Made by a program: the position numbers and the translations under genes
Source of the DNA: Phalacrocorax aristotelis
Lineage: Eukaryota > Chordata > Aves > Suliformes > Phalacrocoracidae
Direction of reading: 5' to 3'
Assembly (NCBI RefSeq): GCF_949628215.1
Contig: NC_134276.1
Span: 69,108,233 to 69,172,232 of the forward strand
DNA: 64,000 bases
The notes under the pieces: model-generated
The model's input: the letters and a program-made list of their open reading frames with translations, nothing else
What the model was told of the DNA's origin: nothing
The model's database searches: none
Shown: piece after piece, positions 1-10,416 of the stretch
How the letters are laid out: each line of letters begins with the position of its first letter
Position numbering within the stretch: position 1 is the stretch's first letter

Positions 1-1144
1 ACTCCCATGGCAGCAGGGAGGGAAGAAATTTAGGGCTATTTGCTATACGAGCCCAGGTCCTGTCACCTCATTTTGCAATAGAAATGACGTACAAGTAGGC
101 TAGCTTGCGCTCAGACCCTTGTCTTATTTACAGTTCTTTGTATTCTAATTTTCATATATTATGGGCAGTCAGACCAAAAACATGTTGTTGTTAAAGCCAC
201 GTACAATCTGTTCTTCCTGCTTTGTGAATGTTTGCTTTATAAGGCTGTTTGTCAGAGAGAGAGAGGACCAACAGAAGCCCATTATATTGTTAAAACTAAA
301 ATCCCACCTGAAAGACACACAGAAGCAGTGCTGCAGTTCTTCCAGTTAGGTGTTTGATCCTGCCTCCGAATTGATCCTGCCTTCATAGAAAATAATAGCA
401 AATTCCCATTGATCCCAGGGTTAGAGAGTAGGGCTTGACTTCAAAACATCATCTGAATTGCTCTGGTGAGTGGTGACATTTATGACCCAAAACGTTCATT
501 AGGATGGTATGCTGTAAGAGCCTTTGCTTTTTAAAGAGTTTTCTGGGTTGTTTCTTACTTAATAAACTTACTGCGCAAGCATGATGTTCCTGCTGCTAAG
601 GGAGGTAACCAACGGATGATATACATCCCCACAAATTCCTGTCAGGAAGTGTAGATGCTCCATTATAATGCAGGTATATTTACAACTACCCCTATCCTGT
701 TTGACACTCACTAGGCTTCCCTGTTTGTATTCCAGCACACAGGATTTATGTGCTTCTACATTATTTAAATCTCAGTGTGCTCCTGCATCATTTCTGGTGC
801 CAGGTACTTGGACACATTTCCTTAGTCTTACAAATGCAGCCTGGTCTTACACAGGTGCATGAATTCACTGATACCAGGATCTCCCATAGTCCCAGAACTT
901 AGAGTCACCCTTTTCCCAAACCCTACCTCCCGTAGTTTTACTTTGGGTTTACAACTTTCTTCTTCTGGGACTGGGTGATACTTGGAGCAAGCAGACATTG
1001 CTGGAGTTGAGGAAAACAGTCTCTCTTTGCCTTATTAAATACAAGAAATATGTAGATCTAAATGAAATAGGACTATAAACTCAAAATCACATTTACCATA
1101 ATCTTTTCTTTTTACTCTGAAGCTTTCTTTATCTTTAGATCAAA

Positions 1145-1243
1145 GCCTTGCCTTGCCTTCCCTTCCTTTCTCTTCTTTTGCTTTCCCTGTCCTTGCTTGC
1201 CCTTGCTTTCCCTTCTCTTGCCTTGCCTTGCCTCCCCTTCCCG
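1145..1243 (+). repeat. CCTTG/CCCTT-rich pyrimidine tract
   Basis: About 100 nt made almost only of C and T with scattered G, built from imperfect CCTTG and CCCTT pentamers. It is a degenerate simple repeat (polypurine on the - strand). No function is implied. Confidence 0.8.
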
Positions 1244-4200
1244 CCAGTCTTTCAGCTCTCACTTCCAGGGTTTTTTCCTCCTTCTCCAAATGGCTGGTGA
1301 GCGATCCCGACCTTAGCAGGACTTCTCACTGACTTGACCTGTTCAGACTTTGGTAACAGATTATTGCCATTGTTTGTTGCAAATTTCCCAGATGTTATGA
1401 CTCAAATGTTTTCATGATGCAGGGAAAAACAGCACTTTCCCTGCAGTCAGAGGAACTCAAGACTTTCCAATTATGGTCACACACTCAGTCTTATTAGCAC
1501 AAAATTTAATTTGAGTTAATCAGACTGAGGTGGGTAGAGCGCGAAATTAACTTGACTTCCATTTCGCATCGTACAGTAAACCAACTTGGTGAAATCACTG
1601 TAGAAATCCAAGCTGTGAATGATGGATGAGATGAAAAAAAAATGGAGAATAAACAGTGTTGTGTAATCATCACTGTACTGGAAGGGACAAAATATTCAGT
1701 TCAGTTGTTGGGAGAAATGCTTTACTTCCCTGGCAAATCAAAGGGCATGTTGCCCTCAGCTGCACTCGTATTTTGCCACTGAAACTGAGTTTAGACCTGA
1801 ATACTTTTCTTTAGCATCCCATCTATTCTGAGAGCTATATATGCTCGGTCGATCTGGCCAACAATTCTTCCAACTGTTATTTTTGCCAGAAAATTACAAT
1901 TTAATGAAAGTAGAAACACATTCGTTTCAATGAAATTTCCATTCTCAGTTCAAGACTCTTGTTCAAAATCCAGAGGGAAAGAGAAGCATTTACCAGAGGC
2001 AAACCAGAAGCCACAGGGTATTCAACTGTCTGTCCCCAGTGAGGAAGAGTAAGAACATATACTTGAAATATTCCACATCCCAGAGAGGTACACTGATGAC
2101 TGGCTCTTCTGGAAGTGTGTTTTGCCTTGAACTTATTCAAAAGGCTTCTGTTCCACTTCAAGGAAGAACAAAGTCTTGTTTTCTTTTTCTTCTCTTCTCT
2201 ATTTCAAACCAGAACTCTGTTTTCCAGTCAAGCTGACATGAATTCAATTTTCCCAACTCTCTGCCACCTTTCCCACGTGGCTAAAATATATGTTTGGGAG
2301 ATGGAAGCTGCTCTATACACTGGAACCAAAACTGCCTCCACCTGAGCCATTTCCTTATAAACAACAGGAAAAATAAAAGCATGCTTCTCAAGCATTTTCC
2401 TCCAACTTTTTCAATAAGATTTTAACACTTTTCCTTACCCCTTGCCATAAACAGAGAGATTTCTGTCTGGGAGCAAACTGCATATTTGAGAAGGGTACTG
2501 GCACAGCAAGAAAGCTGCAGAAAAGTTTGGAAGATAAAAGAGGCAGGTTCGGAGCCGGGGAAAGAGAGAGACAGACATCCATTTCCTTCAACAGAGTATA
2601 GGAAACTGAGAAACAGTAAAGTTCGCTTCTGTGTAGGAACACCTGGGTGAGATGGAGATTGGGGCAACTTCAGCTGGGGCAAAAGAATCAGGAGAAGGGG
2701 CGTATGTGGTGACATCTGCCCAAATGCCACCTACCTTCTGACAACAGGCCAAATCCTGCTCCTGTTTATACCCAGTGATATATATAGGGGCAGCATGTTC
2801 CCTACATAAAATGTTTCAAGGAGAGTAAATTTTATCACCAAGTGGGAAACACTGCTTGCTGTTTACTATCTTTAAACTGTGAAATGTGCTGGAAAATAAA
2901 GACTTTAATAAAAGTTGCCTTTCCAATGCCTATTCCTTGCAGGAAAAAAAAAAAAAAAGTGACACCATTTCAAAACACAGCTTTTCTTGTATGCCTCTAT
3001 TTACTTTCCTTTTTTTCATATAATAGCTTCTATTTAACCAATTTCGGCAACATATTTAACCTCTTTGCAGATGTAACTGCAACACATTCAAGTGCCTTGC
3101 AAAGCACAATAAAGTTGTATGGTATCTTCTGTGTCTCCAAAAAGGTGGGGAACACAAAATAAACCAGCCTAAAAGTTGCTTTCCTGGATTAACGTCAGAA
3201 GTCCTGCCTTTATTATTTAAACAAACCAGGTAATGTTTGCACTGTAAAGTTCTGATCTGAAAATACCAAAGCAAGAGAGGAACAGGTTTTTCCAACTCTT
3301 CGCGTTAATAGTAGAGGGTAAAAATTGCTGACTGGCTTCGTGACAGTAATTGGCTAAAACCCACGTACAGTGCTTTTAACTGTCTTAAAAAATGTATTTG
3401 CATATTAAAAGTATGATACATAGCTTGTATGTATGCAAATCCCCATTAAACTACAGCACCGTTCATATTTCTTTATTTATCTTAAAGCGTTTGGAAAGTA
3501 TGCATGATGACGATGGCTTTGCTACACTGATCTATCTGCACACCCCTGCAGTGGAGAATGAGTTGTGGTTTTTTTAGGCTATGTACAGCAGAAAGCAAGG
3601 CAGCATTTCCCAGTCCAGCTACAAAGTTACATGAAACAGTGTACTAGCAATAACTAGCTCTGGAGCAATGAATAACCAGGAACTGAGCTACTCCTGGGAA
3701 AGCTCCCTTGCATTTTAAATCAACAAGAAAACAATGACCCATTTTCAAAGTATAAAGTAATTCCTGTCAGAAAACTAACTTTCTTGGGTGGTTCCTAAGT
3801 AGGTGAAACTAGTGTACGTGACTTCTGCAAAGCCGCAATCCCACTTCAGGCTATGAATCCTGCCCTCAATTGCATCTGATTCAAGACACACTTCTCTGCC
3901 TGTGGGAACATTGCACCTTGCCCTTGAAGAGCAAGTGCCCATGTTTAGTGGCCAGATGACACTAGGAGGGACACCTGGAGTGGAGGCAGGCACTGAGCAT
4001 GAATTTTTGAGAGCTTTCCGATCAAATGGTATAGGGGCACTCTTTTTTTGACCTTTCAGTTACACCTGACAAACCCTTAACGTATGAAGGTGGAGGGTGG
4101 TCGTGGCAGTGAGGACAGCCTAAAGGATCTTCTAGATCCCTTCAGGTAAGGGGCCCTAAATCAAACCTCCGCAGCACTCAGCAGGAGGTCAGAGAAGGGG

Positions 4201-7200
4201 AAGCGACAGCAAAACAGGAGAGGCCTCTCCTCATCCGAGCAGATGCACGAACTGCTGCGGCGCCACACACTGCCTGGCCTGGCCGGAAGGGATTAATTCT
4301 GACCTTGCACGCTGCCCCGGCCCCTCTCTGCACAGGTCGGGCTGCCTCTGAGCAGGCACATGCTGCAGCAGGCAGGCTGGGCAGAAAGGGCTGTCTGCCT
4401 GCCAGGGTTTCAGGGAGTGAACATGTATTTGCCTCTCTGATGATAACACCATCCCAGAAAATGGGTATTTCTTCTTTGGAAGGAAGTGTCCCACTGTACA
4501 CTGAGAAAGCTGTCATTCCAAAACCAATTTTTTCCTCCATTCTCTCGTCTTGATGATTCAGCAGATGCGGCACAATTTTTTCTTCGAAAACCTGCTACAT
4601 AAAAACATGTTCATTTCAGTTAACCTTTTCAACCAAAGGGCCAGCCCACTGCGGCTCATCAATAATGCCTCCATAAATCACAGCCATGCGGAGTGCAGGC
4701 AGAGATTAATTCTAAGTAATTTTGTGTATAAAATTTGCTCCAAAACTAATCTATCTCTAGACGTTCCATTTGCATATAGAGAATATCTAGGTTTTGAGTT
4801 CCAGTGAAGTTTCTTTCACTGACTGATTTTTAATAAAAATTGCCTAGAGGCTGCAAATTACTTTAGCATCCTCAACTTCCATTGAAAGGAGGTTGACAAG
4901 GAGTCAAGGCACATAGCACCCAGTGAGTGCTACTAATGGTAATAAATAACAGGAGGGGGAAATGAACAGAAACTTCCAGAGCTTCAGCAGAAAAGTGGAT
5001 GAGGTCATTGCTCAAGTTCATCAAAGCAACCAGCCTTTAGGAATGTTTTACTGCCCATGTCCTTAGGATGCTACAGTCTCCTGCTTGTGAAGGCTTTGCA
5101 ATCTCGTTGATGTGAAGGACAGAGATTTACAGTGTTTGTGATTTTAACTGTGTGACTTTGCCTGCAATGTTTGTGCAGCACTACAGAAACACTGGCTGGA
5201 GGATGTCAACTGAGGTCGGTGGGATGGAGCACCAGAGGGGACAGAAGGGAGCTCCCTGCCCGGCTCATGTTGAAGTCCCTACCCTGTTACCTACTTGTTT
5301 TACAGATGCAGCTGAAGCTCACCTTTTTTGAAGCTTGGGGATAACTTCTGCAGTAACATGACAATTGGCAGAAAAATACAGGCTAAAGATAGATCAGGCA
5401 CCTTTGTATTTTCATTTCATCTCTTCACTGTTCCTTCTGAACATGGCTCCTTGACGAGGAGAAGTCACAGAGATGACTTGCATGTACAAGGCAGTAAACG
5501 GACAGGTGACCCCAGGCTGGTTGAAAGCCTGTGTGGTGGACATGGAAATCTGTGCTTCCTTCCTGAGGCAAATATGAGGGAGAGGAAAGCAAAGAATAGG
5601 CTGGGACTCTGCTTACTGGCTTGCACATCTGAGCCAGCACTGAAGGATAAGAATTACTCATTAATACAGGTCAGGTCAGCAGTAAGTTAGCACTTTCCCT
5701 CAAGACCAGAGAATACTAGGAAGAAATTGTGTCCCTCATATCTTTGAGTCCCAGGGCTGCTTCGGAGATGGTACACCTCATACTTGGCGGCAGGCTCTGA
5801 ATTCACACTCGCTGCGTCTCCTACTGCACCTTGCCAAGATGCAACGCACACTGGCCTGCAACTGGGCTGGCTCATTAGACACACATGCAACAGGATGCAC
5901 ATTTCTTTCGGACATGATCTATGCCATGCTGGCAGACACCCTCCCCTTCTTTTTTGACCCCATCTGGTCTGTGCAAAGAAAAGAGTTCTTAGATACACCT
6001 TGTACACAAACCAGTACCCGTCAGCCAGGATCCGACAAGCCCTGTGAGCCCAGCCAAAGGTATGTACGCGTCTGAAACTAAACCACATCACCGCTGAGGG
6101 CGGATCTCATCAGGACGTTTGTGAAGGGCAAAGAAACAGCTTGCTTTGGAGAGGAGGCAATTCTACCAATCACATGCCACGAGATGATATGAGAAAAAGA
6201 AACCAGGCCACACTCTCTCCTAAGGGAGGGTTGTTAATTGAGCTCTGTAGGCTCCGATCCTAAATCCACGTCTGCATCTGAACAGCCACAACACTGAAAT
6301 CCATCAGAGGTGTGCAGAAGCCAACAACAGTATCTCCAGCTTATTAAAAACCTGCTTGATGATTAGAAACAAAGGGCAGGTCAGCACTAACAAGGAACAT
6401 GGCATGTGAAGACCGCAAGTCCCCCTGGGCACAGCAGGACAGGAACGCCTGGTCAGAAGAGCCCTACATGGAGGCAGTGCTGTTGATGAGCTCGGAGATT
6501 CACCACCTCCCGAGGTGCTGAGGGGAACAGGCTGCAGCCCGCTGCTTCCTTCCCTGCCACAAACAGGAACGACATGCCCTTGCCAAGCTGTCTGAGGGGT
6601 TGCAGAGGGAGAGCAGGAACCCGCCTAACATGTCCCCTCCAGGAGTAGTGGCAGAAAACCACCTTGGGGAATCGTGAGAAGTGTGAGACGCACAACCTGC
6701 AGGTACCCAGGGCTTACTCACTGACGCAACCTTAAGAGCACCACTTTTGTTCAAAACCAGAATTGTTCTGAAATAAAATGTCAATTACTTGGGTGAAACT
6801 CAGCTTTGGAATAGCCAATGGAAAAATTCCCTTTTACATCAGTGGAGACATATTAGCCAAGGATATATTTTGAAAAGGTTGAATGAATTTGTGCCAGGGC
6901 TTTAAGGATCTTTGTGTACTGTACCCTGCCAGTTTAAATGATGACTACAAAGATCTGTTATAAAACTTTTTCCAGGAGAGGCGACAGCTTTCTCTGTGTC
7001 ACAGTTTTTAATATACTGAAACTCTTGCTTATAGTAAATTAGGTTATTTATCCCCTTTATTTATATGCACTGCTCTAACACTGCAACAAAACAAAGTGAT
7101 TGATGCACCTACACCAGCAGTCAAACTCAATAACAAAGCAACAGCAACTGTGTGTAACTTTACCCTATTGTTATCAATTTATATAAAAGGCAAATTCTTC

Positions 7201-7672
7201 AAGCTGTGACCACATGAAAGTAAATTCTTTACCATTCTGCACTTGCCAGCAACCGCTTTGTCCTCTGATCTCAAACCCTTCCCCCAGGCTGCTCCGACGT
7301 CACGGGGGCCTGGCGCTGACCTCCCAGACCTTAGCCCACTTCACTTTCCTGGTTTCCAGGGAAGCTGTTCTTTATTACACCGCTGAAACTGAAGTCAGAA
7401 TCAGGCCAATGGTCCGAAATTCAGGAGGGAGCTCTTCCATTTTGAAGTGTTCAAACTGGAGGTTGAAGGCTTCAGAGCAGAGTGTCAAAGGCAGAGGCAA
7501 ACGTTACTGGATTGCAGACCGACTCCGCCCGCCTTCTGTGGACAAATTTTACGTTTAGATACGTAGGGACGATTCCCACTGCAGTCAATAAGAATTGTGC
7601 TCAGTGTTATCTGTCACCGGTCCGACTCCCCGTTCTGGAAGCCTTTTGCTTTGTCACCCAAAAAGCCAACTT

Positions 7673-7702
7673 TGTCATCCAAAGGGGAGGCTTTGGATGA
7701 CA
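7673..7702. repeat. Perfect 12-bp inverted repeat with 6-nt loop
   Basis: The arms TGTCATCCAAAG (7673-7684) and CTTTGGATGACA (7691-7702) are exact reverse complements around GGGAGG. The next two flanking pairs would be G-T wobbles in RNA. It is not part of a recognised element. Confidence 0.8.
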
Positions 7703-9931
7703 GGCTCTCCTGATACTGTGTTTAAACTATCTCAGACTCCCATGTAGGGTATCTTAGTGCTACCAGCTTCCCTGTAATAGTCACTTAATTTATGCTATTC
7801 ATTTACGTTCTATTCCAGACTGAAATTGTATTTCACCAGTATATTAAAAGTGAGCCTACTAAAGAACAGCATATTTTAAAATATTAACAGATGGAGAAGT
7901 CTGTAGAGGTCTACAGATTTAGATTCCTACTTTAATATTAATTAAATAAATTTAAAAATTGAGTAAGCAGTATCTACCTTTCACTTTGTTTCTTAAAACA
8001 CATGCTTATGGTTTATGGTATGAGCCAGCACATCATTTTATAGACAGATGCAGGATGCAGCAAGCCTGGGCAAAAAAAATTACTGGGAAAATATCCATCC
8101 CTTAATTACCAATTATATTTACAAATTTAAATTTTTGAATGAATGCTACACAGGACTATCCCTCAAGCAGTGGTGCGCCCAAAGAACCAGTCTGTGGATA
8201 CATCTACATCACGGTCCCTTTCAACAGCGTTTTTGTTGCCTTTACCACACGTATGCAAGAAGACCCATTTGCATCACATCTTATCACATTGATAAATGAG
8301 GGTTTTATACATTTTTGAAGAAATTAGCTCTAGATCTGAAAGCTGTTTTCAAAATGGCCTAAGCTGAGGGGGAAAAAATGTTATTTTTATTCATTAATTG
8401 CTTAGAAATTCACGGAACTTCTCAGTTAAATGGAATAAGTAGGTGGATAAACTTCTCTGCGATTTACAATCATTATTTGCTTTTGGCATGGTGTGTTATT
8501 TCAACTATCGCATTTTTTTAAACTGTTAACCCGTTCTTGGTTGCATATGGTCTTTCACATCCTCGTGATTTTGCCTCTATTTCCAATATGTTACGTCTTC
8601 ATTTAGAAAAACGCATCTCTTATTTTACTTTAGTACTAATTGTTCTGATTTCGACGCTTGTTTCACAGCTTTGAAGACACGCCTTTTGCAGGCACGTTGT
8701 TCCGATCATCTTACACCTCACGAACAGGGGCAACAAAGAAGCTACGGCCTCGGCTGGGTTTACACAGGCGCTTAGCTTAGAGCATAGATTCGGCACAGCA
8801 CTGGTTATCTATCACTGTACCGATTATTTGTAAGCGAAGGCTTGCTTAGACTATTTGCAAAGTAAACCGCTACTCAGTCTGAACAAAGACAGTAAAACAT
8901 GCTTTCAGATACTTGTAGCTCTTCAGCAAGCGGAGGAAGGATAGCGACGATTGCCCTGCAAACACTGCTCTTCCCCCGCGCGCCGGGTGCGCGCCGGCGG
9001 TGCCCAGGGGCGGCCGGCGGCGCGAGGGGCCGGCGGCGCGAGGGAGCGCGTCCCGCAGCCCCTTCAGCGTCTCTTTGATCTCGCCTTTCCTTTGTGGTCG
9101 CCTTTCCGACAGCCCCGCATCGCATTGTTTTTGTACCCGCTTTATGGGCGAGTTAACGCGTTCCTTCTCAGGAGACCTTTAAGCTTAATACTACTTCCTT
9201 AACGAACGCACTGAAGGCTGGCTGGGGCGCTTCCACGCCGCGCGGGTGCAGGAGTGCCACCACCCGCCCGTCACGGGGGAGGGCTGACTAAAGCACCATG
9301 CCTTCAACTTTCCGGACCGGCCAGAGGGCGACCTCCGGAGCCCGCCCGGTCCCGCCGGGGTCCCGCTGCCGGAGCTCGGCCGCCTCCGCACTACCGGAGC
9401 CCGGAGGCGCTTCCCGTGCTCGGCAGGCCGGGGCGGGCGAGGGGAGGCGGCTGCCGGCCCGGCACCCCCTCGCTCACCTCCCACCTTTCCCTCACGCTTC
9501 GAACTTCCCCAGCAGGCACTCCCGAGGGGGGCAGCCCGGCCACCCCCCGGTACGCCAAGGCGGGGGAAGGCGCAGCCCCCCCAGATCCCCGTGCATCCCC
9601 CGGCCAGCGCGGGGAAAAGCTGCCTCGCTGCACCCCGGCCCTCCCTCCCCTTCCCCCCCCACGCCGGGGAGGTGAGGTGCTGCCCCCGCCGCCGGGACGG
9701 CCCCCCTCCCGCCGCACCTTCCCCCCCCTTCCCCGCCGGGGCCGCCCCGTTCCCCGCTGCCCTTCCCGAACAATGAGGCGGGACGGCCCCGGGGCAGCCC
9801 CGGCCCCCAGCAGCCGCCCCCCCCCCTACCGCAACCCCAACCCCGCCCGGCAGCCGGCCCAACCTCCCGCCCCGCCGCCGTAGCGCCCGGCTCCGCCCGC
9901 GAGGTACCGGGGGGCGGGGGCGCCCCCACCG

Positions 9932-9962
9932 CCATCCCCATCCCCATCCCCATCCCCATCCC
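9932..9962 (+). repeat. (CCCCAT)n hexanucleotide microsatellite in the CpG island
   Basis: Five near-perfect copies of the unit CCATCC/CCCCAT. They explain the Met-Gly repeat seen in a minus-strand open frame here. Because the copies lie just upstream of the likely start site, their number could vary between individuals. Confidence 0.85.
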
Positions 9963-9969
9963 GGGGCGG

Positions 9970-10302
9970 GGGGCGGTGTGCGGGCAGCGGCGGGGCCGGC
10001 CCCGGCGGGCGGTGGCTGCCGCGGGGGGGCGGTGGCGGCTCCCGGTGGGGGTGGGGGGGCGGTGCCGAGCCGCCCGCTGCCCGTGTCAGCTCCCGGCGCC
10101 GGTGCCGCTGCCATCTCCGGCGGGAGCCGGGGTGCCGCCCGCCCCCGGCGGCTGCCCGCGCCCTGCGCTTTGTGCGTGCGGCGGCCACCACCATGCGGGG
10201 GGAGAGGCAACTCCTGGGAAGCGGCGAGGCGGAGCGCCCGCGCCGCCCCGGCTGCTGCACCGCGGGGGGCAGGCACCCCAGGGAGCCCTGAGCGCCCCGG
10301 CG
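9970..10302 (+). other. ST6GAL2: Candidate non-coding exon 1 of ST6GAL2 (start undefined)
   Basis: The 3' edge is proposed from a good donor, CCCGGCG|GTAGGT at 10302/10303, at the downstream margin of the CpG island. The 5' edge given is only a placeholder, since no initiator or TATA element fixes it. Splicing to the acceptor at 34785 would produce the leader joined to exon 2. A small open frame with a strong Kozak context lies inside it (10193-10291). RNA data would be needed to confirm the exon. Confidence 0.4.
10193..10291 (+). CDS. Possible uORF of 32 codons in the ST6GAL2 leader
   Basis: The ATG sits in a very strong initiation context (CCACCACCATGC, A at -3). It opens 32 codons (MRGERQLLGS... 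ending ...RHPREP) and stops at TGA 10289-10291, 11 bases before the proposed exon 1 donor. If transcription starts upstream of 10193, it would be a complete upstream open frame that could lower ST6GAL2 translation. The peptide resembles nothing I know. It is Arg/Gly/Pro-rich, as expected from GC-rich DNA. Confidence 0.3.
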   Translation: MRGERQLLGSGEAERPRRPGCCTAGGRHPREP

Positions 10303-10392
10303 GTAGGTGGGGGCACCCCCGGGCGGGAAGCGCTGCTTTTTCTGGGTTGTTTTGGGGGTTTCGGGTTTGGTGGTTGTTTTTTTTTTTTTGGT

Positions 10393-10416
10393 GGGTGGGG
10401 GTGGTGAGGGGGAGGG
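10393..10416 (+). other. G-quadruplex-type motif at the start of intron 1
   Basis: Four G-runs separated by loops of 1, 6 and 1 bases (GGG-T-GGGGG-TGGTGA-GGGGG-A-GGG) lie about 90 nt past the proposed exon 1 donor, just after a run of T. The surrounding + strand (about 10020-10420) has marked G over C skew, as seen downstream of CpG-island promoters that form R-loops. Confidence 0.5.

Larger units (their letters stand above)
1..8970. other. Upstream non-coding region, no gene recognised
   Basis: AT-rich sequence with only short open frames (longest about 130 codons), none resembling a known protein and none flanked by a convincing pair of splice sites. It holds a pyrimidine-rich tract near 1145 and a perfect hairpin at 7673-7702. 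It also has stretches such as 4620-4760 with several homeodomain-like TAATTC/TTAATT cores that could be regulatory. It is probably intergenic, upstream of ST6GAL2. Confidence 0.6.
8975..10330 (+). promoter_or_regulatory. ST6GAL2: CpG island, presumed ST6GAL2 promoter
   Basis: GC content rises abruptly from AT-rich flanks to very GC-rich, CpG-dense sequence from about 8975 to 10330, with a dip at about 9060-9230. GC boxes (GGGGCGGGG or the complement) are visible near 9430, 9842, 9912 and 9961, and there is no TATA box. It lies upstream of ST6GAL2 in the same direction and is the only CpG island seen, so it is the natural candidate for the promoter and first exon. The long open frames here on both strands are what stop-poor GC-rich DNA gives by chance. 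The exact transcription start cannot be read from the sequence. Confidence 0.75.

Noticed and set aside
9191..10276. 361-codon minus-strand open frame (and several 100-200 codon frames on both strands) in the CpG island
   Set aside because: Low-complexity Gly/Ala/Arg/Pro products in overlapping frames on both strands, as expected where GC-rich DNA lacks stop codons. No domain, and no matching exons.
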